Shown here in pieces: positions 44,109 to 53,270 of a stretch of DNA of 64,000 bases. The notes under the pieces were generated by a model that saw nothing but the letters and a program-made list of their open reading frames with translations, was not told where the DNA came from and searched no databases. The DNA comes from an uncultured Lysobacteraceae bacterium (GTDB lineage Bacteria; Pseudomonadota; Gammaproteobacteria; Xanthomonadales; Xanthomonadaceae). The stretch lies in contig CAKZGB010000009.1 in the NCBI GenBank assembly GCA_936911875.1, positions 120,370 through 184,369 on the forward strand, given 5' to 3'. The stretch's first letter is position 1. The number at the start of each line of letters is the position of its first letter. A program made the translations under genes and the position numbers.

Positions 44109-44135
44109 TCAAAAATCCGGAAACTACAGAAATAC

Positions 44136-44627
44136 TTAAAGTACGAAGGGCGCGTTGGGCAGCTCATTGTCCACGACATCGCTGGGAACTCGCGGAAATT
44201 CGAGCTCGGCCAGTTCCGACAGTTGTCGGATGGCCGCGATGACCGCATCGGCGCCCTCGTTCTGATGCAGCCGCTCTTCGAGCAACTGACAGATGCCGCG
44301 CCATTGTTCACCGCTGACGACCTCGTGATAACCGCGATCGGCCACGATTTCGATGCGATGCTCGGCCGTCAGCATGTACAACAGCACGCCGCTATTGCGC
44401 GAGGTATCCCAGACGCGCAAGTGCGAGAACAGCTGATGCGCACGGTCGCGCGCCGTCATGCCTCGCAGGACATTGCCAAGGCCCAATGAACGCTCAATTG
44501 CAAAACAGATCTGACCGTTATGCCGCGTTTCACATTCGGTAATGACATCGGCGATGCGTTGCATGTCCTCGGCCGGAATCATTGCCGACACCGGCATCGA
44601 GAAACAATGTTGAAGCCATCTTGGCAT
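44136..44627 (-). CDS. TPM-domain protein without signal peptide
   Basis: 163 residues. The TPM (TLP18.3/Psb32/MOLO-1) fold is suggested by IADVITECETRHNGQICFAIER, AHQLFSHLRVWDTSRNSGVL and ADRGYHEVVSGEQWRGICQLLE. There is no signal peptide. It starts one base into the stop of the larger TPM gene (TAATG). Such proteins co-occur with LemA; the role is uncertain. Confidence 0.85.
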   Translation of the reverse strand: MPRWLQHCFSMPVSAMIPAEDMQRIADVITECETRHNGQICFAIERSLGLGNVLRGMTARDRAHQLFSHLRVWDTSRNSGVLLYMLTAEHRIEIVADRGYHEVVSGEQWRGICQLLEERLHQNEGADAVIAAIRQLSELAELEFPRVPSDVVDNELPNAPFVL

Positions 44628-45535
44628 TACCAGCTCCCCGAGGCGCCACCGCCTCCGCTCATGCCACCGCCGCCGCCCCAGCCGCCACCACCGCCGCCGA
44701 AACCGCCACCACCACCGAAGCCTCCACCACCGCCCCAGCCACCGGAGATCGGCGGGAAGTTACCCCAGTCATGATGCTTAGCAAAGCGACCGCCGCCACC
44801 GCCCAGGAACAACTGGACGATAAAACCGATCAGCACACCCAACAGGCCAATGCCAAGCAACTGCGAGGCACCGAAGGCCAGGAAGCCGGCAGCACCCATG
44901 GACAGCGGATAGCGCAGCAAGCCCGGCAACCAGCCCAGGAAAATACGGATCAGAACCGCCACCATGACCGCAAGCATGAGGGCTTGCATGACATCGGGGC
45001 CTTCATTTGCGGATTTGGCCACCATCGGTTGCGGCAAGGCCTCACCGTCGATGAGTTTGACGAGGGTGCCCGTAGCCTCTTCGATACCGCCGGCAAAATC
45101 ACCCGCGCGGAATTTGGGTACCAGGTACTCTTGGATTACGCGGCTCGCCGTGGCATCGGGGATGGCGCCTTCGAGGCCGTAGCCCACTTCGATGTGGACA
45201 CGACGATCGTCTTTGGCAACCACCAGCAGAATGCCGTCATCGACCTTTTCACGGCCGATGCGATATTGCTCAAACGCGCGAACGCTGTATTGGGCAATGT
45301 CCTCGGGCTGCGTGGTCGGAATCACTAGCACTTGCAGCTGCGAACCCTTGCGTTGCTGCAAGGACAGCGACTGCTGCGTGAGCCGTTCGACTGCGGCCGC
45401 ATCGAGTGTGGCCGTGGTATCGATCACCGGTCCGCTCAGAGGCGGAATCGGCGCCAACGACTGCTGGGCGTAAGCCGTTAATGAAAAACAGGCCGCCAAC
45501 AGCAAGACAAGCCACAGCACGACCTTGCGGGTCAT
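44627..45535 (-). CDS. Secreted TPM-domain protein with Gly-rich tail (YgcG-like)
   Basis: 302 residues from the ATG at 45535, chosen for its signal peptide (TRKVVLWLVLLLAACFSLTAYA); an ATG 13 codons earlier is possible. The TPM domain covers residues 35-165 (PLSGPVIDTTATLDAAAVER, YGLEGAIPD, GIEEATGTLVKLIDGE). Two or three membrane helices follow (about 180-250). The end is a long Gly/Trp/Phe run finishing SGGGGASGSW, as usual in this family. Operon: lemA, this gene, the shorter TPM gene. Confidence 0.9.
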   Translation of the reverse strand: MTRKVVLWLVLLLAACFSLTAYAQQSLAPIPPLSGPVIDTTATLDAAAVERLTQQSLSLQQRKGSQLQVLVIPTTQPEDIAQYSVRAFEQYRIGREKVDDGILLVVAKDDRRVHIEVGYGLEGAIPDATASRVIQEYLVPKFRAGDFAGGIEEATGTLVKLIDGEALPQPMVAKSANEGPDVMQALMLAVMVAVLIRIFLGWLPGLLRYPLSMGAAGFLAFGASQLLGIGLLGVLIGFIVQLFLGGGGGRFAKHHDWGNFPPISGGWGGGGGFGGGGGFGGGGGGWGGGGGMSGGGGASGSW

Positions 45536-45599
45536 GACTGTGGCTTGCTGGCGAGGCGCAATGAAGTCGCGCATGGCGGCTTAGCCCCTACGGCCCGAA

Positions 45600-46244
45600 T
45601 TACTGAGCAGGTGCCGGAGCCGGTTGCTGTGCTTGCGGTGCCGGCGTCGCAGGAGCCGCGCCAGTTCCGAAATCAACCGCCGGTGCCTGCTGGATTTGGG
45701 CTTCGTTCTCAACCGTAAAGTTCGGCTTGGCCTTGTAGCCGAAAATCATGGCCACAATGTTTTGCGGGAACGAACGGATGTACGTGTTGTAATCCTGCAC
45801 CGTCTCGATGTAGCGCTGACGTTCAACGGTGATGCGGTTTTCGGTGCCTTCGAGTTGAGCTTGCAGTTGCAGGAAGCTCTGATCGGCTTTCAGTTGCGGA
45901 TAGTTCTCAGCAACCATCATCAGGCGACCGATGGCCGATTGCAGACCGGTTTGTGCTTCCTGGAAGGCTTGGAGCGAAGCCGGGTCATCGGCATTGACGT
46001 TGATCGAACCGACCTTGGCACGCGCTTCGGTCACTTGCGTCAGCACATTCTGTTCGTGTGAAGCATAGCCCTTAACCGTGTTGACCAGATTGGGGATCAG
46101 GTCGGCACGACGCTTGTAGACGTTGATGACCTGCGACCACGAGGCTTTAACGGCCTCATCTTTCTGGATGATGGTGTTGTAACCGCAACCGCTGAGCAGG
46201 CTGGCCATCACGACCGCCGTCAGCAACATCAGAATTTTACGCAT
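45600..46244 (-). CDS. lemA: LemA family lipoprotein
   Basis: 214 residues from the ATG at 46244. The lipobox LLSGC places the acylated cysteine at residue 20, so this LemA is a lipoprotein. The long-helix LemA core is clear: QVINVYKRRADLIPNLVNTV, KGYASHEQNVLTQV and FPQNIVAMIFGYKAKPNF. The C-terminal 30 residues are Pro/Ala/Gln-rich. LemA and YgcG-like proteins form a widespread membrane pair of unclear function. Confidence 0.94.
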   Translation of the reverse strand: MRKILMLLTAVVMASLLSGCGYNTIIQKDEAVKASWSQVINVYKRRADLIPNLVNTVKGYASHEQNVLTQVTEARAKVGSINVNADDPASLQAFQEAQTGLQSAIGRLMMVAENYPQLKADQSFLQLQAQLEGTENRITVERQRYIETVQDYNTYIRSFPQNIVAMIFGYKAKPNFTVENEAQIQQAPAVDFGTGAAPATPAPQAQQPAPAPAQ

Positions 46245-46298
46245 GGAACTCTCCGGGGAAAAACGGGGGATGACAGGAACAGTGTACAACCGAGCGGG

Positions 46299-47039
46299 TC
46301 AGGTCGAAGCGTGCGAATTGGCCTGGCGACGGCGACGGGCCCAGATGTTCAGGGCCTCTACCGCTGCCGAGAAGCCCATCGAGCCGTAAATATAGCCCTT
46401 TTCAATGTGCAGACCGAAGCCGTCAAGCAGCAGGTAGGCACCGATTAGGACAATAAAGGCCAGCGCCAGCATCTTGATGGTCGGATTGTTGTCGATCAGA
46501 TTGCCCAGCGGCTTGGCTGCCAGCAACATCACACCAACTGCCAGCAGAATGGCCGCCACCATGATGGGCTGATATTCAGAAGCCATACCCACTGCGGCGA
46601 TCACCGAGTCAAGCGAGAACACGATGTCAATGACAGCGATCTGCGCAATGACAGTCCAGAACGTGGCCTTGGGTTTGGTGTGAATATCATCGGATTCGGG
46701 TTCACCGATGATCTGATCCTTGATTTCGGCAACGCCCTTATAAATCAGGAACAGACCGCCAAGTATCAGGACCAGATCACGGGTCGAGAACCCACGGCCC
46801 ATGATGGTGAACAGATCGTGCGTCTGATTGGCCAGCCAGGCCAGCGACAGCAACAGCAGAATGCGGGTGATACAGGCGGCAGCGATACCGAACTTACGGG
46901 CTCGCTCGCGCTGGACCGGCTCCAGATGGCTGACAGCAATGGAGATAAACACCAAGTTGTCGATGCCCAGCACAATTTCAATGGAGGCCAGGGTAATCAG
47001 TAGGATCCATGCTTGCGGATCGGTCAACAGTTCGAGCAC
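46299..47039 (-). CDS. TerC-family integral membrane protein (YgdQ-like)
   Basis: 246 residues with seven hydrophobic segments. The TerC signature with membrane aspartates is seen in EIVLGIDNLVFISI and again in DIVFSLDSVIAAVG. Members of this family export or move metal ions such as manganese; the ion here is not known. It stands between lemA (54 bases) and dgkA (30 bases). Confidence 0.92.
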   Translation of the reverse strand: MLELLTDPQAWILLITLASIEIVLGIDNLVFISIAVSHLEPVQRERARKFGIAAACITRILLLLSLAWLANQTHDLFTIMGRGFSTRDLVLILGGLFLIYKGVAEIKDQIIGEPESDDIHTKPKATFWTVIAQIAVIDIVFSLDSVIAAVGMASEYQPIMVAAILLAVGVMLLAAKPLGNLIDNNPTIKMLALAFIVLIGAYLLLDGFGLHIEKGYIYGSMGFSAAVEALNIWARRRRQANSHAST

Positions 47040-47069
47040 AACTTGTCCTTAAAAAATTCAGTAACTACT

Positions 47070-47450
47070 TTACCAAATGCGCGAAAGCAGGATCAGACCC
47101 CACGTGATCAGCACATTCATCATCAGCACGAACACAGCGGCCGAGCCCATATCCTTAGCACGGCCGGCGAGTTCGTGATAATCGTCGCCGTAGCGGCCGA
47201 TTACGGCCTCGACGGCGGAATTGGCCAATTCCATGCTCATCACCAGCAAAATGGAGCCGATCATGAGCACGCGTTCTACCGGCGTCTCACCGAGCCAGAT
47301 GGCGATCGGCGTCAGGACGGCGGCCAGATAGCACTCCAGGCGGAATGAGGACTCGTGCAACCACGCGGCCTTGAGGCCCTGCGCCGACCATTTCGCGGCT
47401 TTGATGATGCGTTGCGGGCTACGCGGCAAGTGTCCGTACTCATCTGCCAT
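47070..47450 (-). CDS. dgkA: Diacylglycerol kinase
   Basis: 126 residues from the ATG at 47450; the frame extends 46 codons upstream without conservation. Three membrane helices and the active-site pattern ELANSAVEAVIGRYGD plus AKDMGSAAVF are those of the small trimeric enzyme. It phosphorylates diacylglycerol, which EptA (57223) and similar reactions release, back to phosphatidic acid. Confidence 0.94.
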   Translation of the reverse strand: MADEYGHLPRSPQRIIKAAKWSAQGLKAAWLHESSFRLECYLAAVLTPIAIWLGETPVERVLMIGSILLVMSMELANSAVEAVIGRYGDDYHELAGRAKDMGSAAVFVLMMNVLITWGLILLSRIW

Positions 47451-47526
47451 TTCGGTATTGTCCAATTCGGATTTGCAGCGCTGATTTTGCCACACTTCTC
47501 CGTGTGAGCGCCTCCATTTGCCCGCA

Positions 47527-48846
47527 TTACGGGCTAAACCAGAGCTCGGCGCGCGTCCCATTGCCCGGCTCGCTCTGCAGCACCACATGCCAGCCGGCGC
47601 GCTCGGCCAGCTGACTCACCAAAGTCAGGCCAATGCCCTGTCCCTCGGTCGCAAACGGATCTTCGCGAAACAAAGGATCGAAGGCCCGACTCAGCGCCTC
47701 ATCACTCATGCCACTTCCGGAATCCTGCACGCTCACGCGTTCGGGGGTGACTTCAATCCGCACCAGACCCTGCGTGGTGAACCGCATGGCGTTGGCCAGC
47801 AACTGCTCCATAATCAGCGCGAAGGCCTGCGCCGCGCCGTTCACGATCACCGCCGAACCCGGCTCCAGAACCAGCTTCACATCGCGATCGGCAAAACGCG
47901 TCCTGACCAGCGTCATCTGCTGCTCGGTCAGCTCGCGCACCTCAAACGGTTCGGCCAACATGCGCACCTCGTTTTCACGGGTCAGCAGCATCAGCGCGTC
48001 GAGCTTGGACTGAATGCGACCGCTGGCCATGCGCAGCCGCTCCACGCTCCGTTGACTCGAAGGGTCATCCGCCAACTTTGCGGCCAGCGTCTCAACTGAC
48101 ATATCAATTACGGTGAGCGGCGTACGCAACTCATGACTGGCGTCGCGCAGGAACTGATTCTCGCGCAGCGTAAATGCCCGAATCCGCTGCGCCAATCCGT
48201 ACATGGCCTGCCACAGATTGTGTGTTTCGAGATTGGCGGACGCTAGCGGTTCCATGGCACGCAGTGCCGAATCGTCCAGACGTCCGGGGCGCCACGCATT
48301 GACCGCATTGGAGAGCTGCCGGATCGGCGTCATGACCCGTTTGACGGCCAAGTAGGATTGCCACGTCACCAGCGCGAAGGCAAGTAGAGTTGCCAGCGTG
48401 ATGGTGGCAAGAAACCAGGCCATGTTGCGGTTGACGATGCGCGTGTCGCGCACGACATACACATCGGCATCACCGACACGGACCCGGATCTGGCGCCAAT
48501 TCAGGTTAATTCTCGACGTTTTGTCCGGATTGATCTGCTCCTCCATGCGATGCATGAAGACCGGACGCAATTCCTTGTTCTGCAGGAATTTGGCGTAGCG
48601 CTGTGCAGGCGTCTGCGAGAACGGCGCCACAAAGACCGCTGAAGTTGCGAACTGATAGGCCTGCCGATCCGGGTTGTACCGCTGCTGACGGACCACCTGC
48701 TTGGCGACGGCCGTCAGCTCCTGGCGCATACGGAACTCGCTAAATAAAACCGAGAGGCTCAGCAGCGCCAGCAGTAGCAAGGCGCAACCGAATACGCCTT
48801 GGCGGATGAAAACAGTACGGATTTGAGAGGGCAGGCGCTCTGACAT
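47527..48846 (-). CDS. Sensor histidine kinase
   Basis: 439 residues: helix 13-36, a periplasmic domain of about 105 residues, helix 143-163, HAMP-like linker, HisKA with RDASHELRTPLTV (His238), N-box LLANAMRFT, and ATP-lid motifs DSGSGM and GQGIGLTL. It partners the OmpR-type regulator just upstream (24-base gap). The signal is not identifiable from sequence. Confidence 0.92.
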   Translation of the reverse strand: MSERLPSQIRTVFIRQGVFGCALLLLALLSLSVLFSEFRMRQELTAVAKQVVRQQRYNPDRQAYQFATSAVFVAPFSQTPAQRYAKFLQNKELRPVFMHRMEEQINPDKTSRINLNWRQIRVRVGDADVYVVRDTRIVNRNMAWFLATITLATLLAFALVTWQSYLAVKRVMTPIRQLSNAVNAWRPGRLDDSALRAMEPLASANLETHNLWQAMYGLAQRIRAFTLRENQFLRDASHELRTPLTVIDMSVETLAAKLADDPSSQRSVERLRMASGRIQSKLDALMLLTRENEVRMLAEPFEVRELTEQQMTLVRTRFADRDVKLVLEPGSAVIVNGAAQAFALIMEQLLANAMRFTTQGLVRIEVTPERVSVQDSGSGMSDEALSRAFDPLFREDPFATEGQGIGLTLVSQLAERAGWHVVLQSEPGNGTRAELWFSP

Positions 48847-48870
48847 GCCCTACATCTTACGGACCGCGCG

Positions 48871-49578
48871 TTAAATAGAAGTCTGCACGTCGGCGATGCG
48901 ATAACCGGCTGATTGGACGGTATGCAGCAGCTGACGCTCAAAATTCTTGTCGACGGCTTTACGGACGTTATACAGATGGCTGCGCAAAGTGTCCGAATCC
49001 GGCAAGGCATTGCCCCAGATCTCCCGTTCGATTTCCTGACGGCTCACCACCCGCGGCGATTCGCGCATCAGAATGGTCAGCAGCTTCAGACCGATCGGCG
49101 AGAGTTGCAGTTCGGTGCCGGCGCGCGTGGCGCGCATCGAGGACGGATCCAATTCAAGATCGGCGACCTTGAGCAGCTCGCCACCAATCTGGCGACGCTC
49201 ACGACGGATCATGGCGCGCAGTCGAGCCTCGAGCTCCTGCACGGCAAACGGCTTGGTCAGATAATCATCGGCACCGGCGGACAGGCCATCGAGCTTTTCT
49301 TCGAGCGCATCGCGCGACGTCAGCATCAGAATCGGCGTGGCCTTCCGTGCATCTTCACGAAGGCGGCGACACACTTCCATACCGTCCATGCGCGGCAGCA
49401 TCAGATCCAGGATGATCACATCGTAGTTGTTGTCCGTGGCCAGACGCAGACCATCGGCCCCGTCTGCAGCAAAGTCCACATCAAATCCCTTGGACTCCAG
49501 ATACTCACCCACCATCTCGCTAATATCGCGATTGTCCTCAACAATCAGTACCAGCCCACCGTCGCGTGTGTGTTGCAT
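48871..49578 (-). CDS. OmpR-family response regulator
   Basis: 235 residues from the ATG at 49578 (AGGGA eight bases upstream; another ATG lies 4 codons earlier). Receiver with Asp58 in VIILDLMLPRMDG and Lys in LTKPF, then a winged-helix domain ending ERQLLHTVQSAGYRI. It resembles the regulator at 59646 but the two pairs are clearly distinct. The target genes are unknown. Confidence 0.93.
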   Translation of the reverse strand: MQHTRDGGLVLIVEDNRDISEMVGEYLESKGFDVDFAADGADGLRLATDNNYDVIILDLMLPRMDGMEVCRRLREDARKATPILMLTSRDALEEKLDGLSAGADDYLTKPFAVQELEARLRAMIRRERRQIGGELLKVADLELDPSSMRATRAGTELQLSPIGLKLLTILMRESPRVVSRQEIEREIWGNALPDSDTLRSHLYNVRKAVDKNFERQLLHTVQSAGYRIADVQTSI

Positions 49579-49661
49579 CGTGTCCCTCATGCCTGTCTTG
49601 ATGTTTATGAATGAATCGTGTTCAGTTTAGTCAAGGTCATGAAACCATCGCTGAACCGAGG

Positions 49662-50447
49662 TTATTTGACGCGGCTCCACATCATCTCGAGTTCAGATAA
49701 AGATAACTCGCCGAAGGCACTCCGCTGCTCCTTCGCGATGGTTTCCATGGCGCGGAAGCGGGTTTCGAACTTGCGGTTGGCCGTGCGCAGTGCCGTGCCG
49801 GGATCGACTTCGAGATGCCTTGCCAGGTTGACCGCTACGAACAGCAGGTCGCCGACTTCCTCTTCGATCAGGGCGGCATTGGTGGCGCCGTTGCGATGGG
49901 CCTCGATTTCGACCTCGACTTCGCTGAGTTCCTCGCGCAGCTTGGCAATCACCGGTTCAATCGAAGGCCATTCAAACCCGGTACGTGCAGCGCGTTTCTG
50001 CAACTTGATGGCGCGTTGCCATTCCGGCAGCCCCTGAGCGATGCCGGCCAACGCCGATGTGTCGCGCTCGCCTTTGGCCTCGCGTTCGCGTTGTTTGTGC
50101 TGTTCCCACAGTTCCGTCTGCGCTTGCGCATCGGCGACGTGGTCTGCGCCGAACACATGCGGATGGCGGCTCACCATCTTGTCTACGATGGCCGTAACCA
50201 CATCGTCGAACGAAAACGCATTTTGTTCCATTGCCATCTGCGAGTGGAACACCACCTGCAGGAGCAGATCGCCGAGTTCCTCGCGCAGATCGGCCATGTC
50301 ATTGCGGTCGATGGCATCGGCGACTTCATAGGCTTCCTCGACGGTGTACGGCGCGATGGTGCGAAAGTCCTGCTGCAGATCCCACGGGCACCCCGATTGC
50401 GGGTCGCGCAGTGCGGCCATGACATCGAGCAGACGTTGAATATTCAA
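49662..50447 (-). CDS. mazG: Nucleoside triphosphate pyrophosphohydrolase
   Basis: 261 residues (263 in Escherichia coli) from a TTG start. The TTGA overlap with the cysQ stop fixes this start and implies coupling. Two MazG domains are seen: the first with CPWDLQQDFRTIAPYTVEEA and LREELGDLLLQVVFHSQMA, the second with EEEVGDLLFVAVNLARHL. The repeated EExxD helices bind magnesium. It cleans damaged NTPs and can lower ppGpp. Confidence 0.94.
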   Translation of the reverse strand: MNIQRLLDVMAALRDPQSGCPWDLQQDFRTIAPYTVEEAYEVADAIDRNDMADLREELGDLLLQVVFHSQMAMEQNAFSFDDVVTAIVDKMVSRHPHVFGADHVADAQAQTELWEQHKQREREAKGERDTSALAGIAQGLPEWQRAIKLQKRAARTGFEWPSIEPVIAKLREELSEVEVEIEAHRNGATNAALIEEEVGDLLFVAVNLARHLEVDPGTALRTANRKFETRFRAMETIAKEQRSAFGELSLSELEMMWSRVK

Positions 50448-51301
50448 GCGGATTCGGGCTCCATCCACAAACGCCAGGGCAATGCCGCATCGCCGATTGC
50501 AAGTAACGAAGGCACCAGCAGCGAGTCCGTCCGGTTGTAGAGCAAAGGCTCGCCGTCGGGATCGAGAACCGCACCGCCCGCCGCTTCGAGAATGGCTTGA
50601 GGTGCCGCGACGTCCCACTCCATGCACGGATGCAGACGCAACATGAAATCGGCATCGCCTTGCGCGATCGCCGTGTATTTGAGTGCGGATCCCTGCTGCA
50701 CACTGACTGCGGGTCCCCACTCGCCGGCATCGATGCGTGCCAGCACTTGCGGTTCGCGATCGCCGCGATGGTCACGACTGGCCAGAATGCGAACCGGCTT
50801 TTGCGCAGGCATGCTGATGCGAATGGCTTGCGCCTGCTCCGTGTCTGCATCGGCATCCATGCGCCAGGCGCCGTATTGCTTGCCGCCAAACCAAGTGGTC
50901 CTCAATATCGGCGCGTGCACGGCGCCCCAGATCACTTCGCCCTGATGGACAAGTGCAACGTTGATCGCGAACTCGCCGCTGCGGCGCAGAAATTCCTTGG
51001 TGCCATCGAGCGGATCGACCAACCATAGCGTGTCGTTCTGCAGACGTGTCGTTGCGTCGTGATTGCGGGTGTCCTCTTCGCTGAGTATCAGCCAGCCCCA
51101 CTCGGCCAGGCCCTGCGCGAGAATCCGATGCGAGGCCAGATCGGCTTGGGTCAACGGTGAGGAATCGGCCTTCTGCGACGCGACGACGGTGTGCTCGCTG
51201 TTGTAGACATCGAGGATGGCGCGTCCGGCCTTCGCCATGCACTGCAGGACCGAACGCATCTGCGGCATATCCAAGTGCGGTGCAGGATTGGAAGAAGACA
51301 T
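50444..51301 (-). CDS. cysQ: 3'(2'),5'-bisphosphate nucleotidase
   Basis: 285 residues from the ATG at 51301. Inositol-monophosphatase fold: ILSEED near residue 73, the metal site LVDPLDGTKEFLRRSGEFAI and the late WDVAAPQAILEAAGG. CysQ removes 3'-phosphoadenosine 5'-phosphate from sulfate assimilation. The gene run nudE-cysQ-mazG is a small house-cleaning operon. Confidence 0.94.
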   Translation of the reverse strand: MSSSNPAPHLDMPQMRSVLQCMAKAGRAILDVYNSEHTVVASQKADSSPLTQADLASHRILAQGLAEWGWLILSEEDTRNHDATTRLQNDTLWLVDPLDGTKEFLRRSGEFAINVALVHQGEVIWGAVHAPILRTTWFGGKQYGAWRMDADADTEQAQAIRISMPAQKPVRILASRDHRGDREPQVLARIDAGEWGPAVSVQQGSALKYTAIAQGDADFMLRLHPCMEWDVAAPQAILEAAGGAVLDPDGEPLLYNRTDSLLVPSLLAIGDAALPWRLWMEPESA

Positions 51302-51314
51302 TAAGAGGCAGTGC

Positions 51315-51863
51315 TCAGCCGAACTCGCGCAGCCACTGCCGCGCAATGAATAGGGCCGCAAACGAGCGGCCGTCGGTCATGTCCGGACGCAACAGCAGCG
51401 ATTCCAGATCGTCGAGACGCCACGTCACCAGCTCGAGCGGCTCGGGCTCATCTCCCTCGAGTGTTTCCGGATACAGATCACGCGCGATCACCAAATCGGC
51501 CGCATGCGTCATGTAATTGGGATTGAGGCTGATGCGGCGAACGTAATCGAGGCGACGCGCACCGAAACCGATTTCTTCGCGCAATTCGCGATTGGCGGTT
51601 TCGGTTGGGGTTTCACCGGGATCAATGCGGCCTTTAACCGGACCCAGTTCGTAATGCTCCATGCCGCAGGAATACTCGCGGATCAGATACACGTGCTCGG
51701 GATCGGGCAAGGCGACAACATACACCGCCCCATGTCCGGGCTGCAGCATGCGGCGATAGGTACGCGATTCACCGTTTGAGAATTCGAGGTCGATCTCCTC
51801 GCCATGCGGCGGCTGCCCAAGGATGGGGCGCCGTGCGTGGATGATCGGAAAGCGTCGCGTCAT
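51315..51863 (-). CDS. nudE: ADP compounds hydrolase
   Basis: 182 residues from the ATG at 51863; a longer open frame upstream is not conserved. Nudix box GRIDPGETPTETANRELREE followed by IGF is complete. The YELGPVKGRIDPGE context matches NudE, which cleaves ADP-ribose, NADH and Ap3A. It is divergent from bioA with 36 bases between starts, and is 13 bases before cysQ. Confidence 0.92.
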   Translation of the reverse strand: MTRRFPIIHARRPILGQPPHGEEIDLEFSNGESRTYRRMLQPGHGAVYVVALPDPEHVYLIREYSCGMEHYELGPVKGRIDPGETPTETANRELREEIGFGARRLDYVRRISLNPNYMTHAADLVIARDLYPETLEGDEPEPLELVTWRLDDLESLLLRPDMTDGRSFAALFIARQWLREFG

Positions 51864-51899
51864 GGATAATGGAACGATGAACCCTGTCGATTCCGAGTC

Positions 51900-53270
51900 A
51901 TGATAGCAGACGACCAGTGGCGCCGCCGCGACTTGCAGGTGCTGTGGCACCCGTGCACGCAAATGGCCGAGCACCCGGATCCGCTGCCCTTGCTGACTAT
52001 CGCCTCCGGCCAAGGCGCCTACCTTGTGGACCATTCCGGCCGACGCTATCTCGATGCCGTGTCGAGCTGGTGGGTCAATCTGTTCGGGCATGCCGAGCCG
52101 CGCATTGCTGAAGCGATAGCGCGGCAGGCCAAGACCCTATCGCAAGTGATTTTGGCCGGCGCCTCGCACGAGCCGGCCGTCGAGCTGGCCGAGCAATTGC
52201 TGGAGCTGGCACCACGCGATCCTGCCCGCGAGCCACTGGCCAAGGTGTTTTACGCCGATAACGGCTCGGCCGGTATCGAGGTCGCACTCAAGATGGCCTT
52301 CCACTGGTTCCGCAACCGCGGCGATCTGCAGCGCACCCGCTTTGTCAGTCTGCACAACGGTTATCACGGTGAAACCTTAGGCGCATTGGCCGTCGGTGAC
52401 GTCCCGCTGTATCGACGCGTCTATGCGCCCCTGCTGGCGGAGCCTCTGTTTGTCCGCTCGCCCGATGCCTTCGGCATGGATCCGCAACAGGCCTGTTCCT
52501 TGGCCCTGGATGATTTGCGCCGCACGCTGGAGCAATGTGGCGACACCGTCTGCGCTGTGATTCTGGAACCGCTGGTGCAATGTGCCGGCGGCATGCGCAT
52601 GCACAGCCCGGAATACTTAAAGGGCGCCCGTGCTCTCTGCGATCAGTACGGCGTGTTTCTTATCGCCGATGAGATTGCCGTCGGCTTCGGTCGAACCGGC
52701 ACACTGTTTGCCTGTGAGCAGGCCGGAATCCAACCGGACTTTTTGTGCCTGTCGAAGGGACTCACCGGCGGCACGCTGCCTTTGGCGGCAGTGCTCACCA
52801 CGCAATCGGTCTATGACGGTTTCTTAGATCGCAGCCGCGAGCGCGCGTTCCTGCATTCGCATAGCTATACCGGCAATGCACTGGCTTGTGCGGCGGCCTT
52901 GCAGACACTGCGCAACATCAAAGAAGACGACATCATTGCCCGGAACCGCGAGCGCGCTCAATGGCTAGCCGATGCGGCTGCTGCGCTGGACGGTCATGGG
53001 ATTGTCTGCGAGCGCCGTCAGACCGGCATGATCGTGGCGTTTGAACTCAGTCCCGATGGCACGCCGCACAGCGAGTACGCGGATCCGGCGCGAGCCGGGC
53101 TGCGTGCGTATCGTTACGCGATTGAGCACGGCGTGCTGCTGCGACCGTTGGGCAATGTGCTGTACTGGATGCCACCGTACTGTGTGGATCAACAGGACAT
53201 CGAGAAACTGGCGGCTGTGACGCAAGGGGCTATCGCCGAACTGGCCCAACATGGAGAATGGCCACAATGA
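51900..53270 (+). CDS. bioA: Adenosylmethionine-8-amino-7-oxononanoate aminotransferase
   Basis: 456 residues, class III PLP aminotransferase. LWHPCTQM near the start and DAVSSWWVNLFGH are BioA-specific. The PLP pocket is seen in NGSAGIEVALKMAFHW, LIADEIAVGFGRTG and the Schiff-base lysine of LSKGLTGG, with the BioA-type YTGNALACAAA after it. No other biotin gene is in the window. The stop overlaps the rsmE start by 4 bases. Confidence 0.96.
   Translation: MIADDQWRRRDLQVLWHPCTQMAEHPDPLPLLTIASGQGAYLVDHSGRRYLDAVSSWWVNLFGHAEPRIAEAIARQAKTLSQVILAGASHEPAVELAEQLLELAPRDPAREPLAKVFYADNGSAGIEVALKMAFHWFRNRGDLQRTRFVSLHNGYHGETLGALAVGDVPLYRRVYAPLLAEPLFVRSPDAFGMDPQQACSLALDDLRRTLEQCGDTVCAVILEPLVQCAGGMRMHSPEYLKGARALCDQYGVFLIADEIAVGFGRTGTLFACEQAGIQPDFLCLSKGLTGGTLPLAAVLTTQSVYDGFLDRSRERAFLHSHSYTGNALACAAALQTLRNIKEDDIIARNRERAQWLADAAAALDGHGIVCERRQTGMIVAFELSPDGTPHSEYADPARAGLRAYRYAIEHGVLLRPLGNVLYWMPPYCVDQQDIEKLAAVTQGAIAELAQHGEWPQ

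Noticed and set aside
44640..44760. Gly-rich tandem coding repeat in the TPM protein as something novel
   Set aside because: Long glycine tails ending in SGGGGASGxW are usual in YgcG-like proteins.
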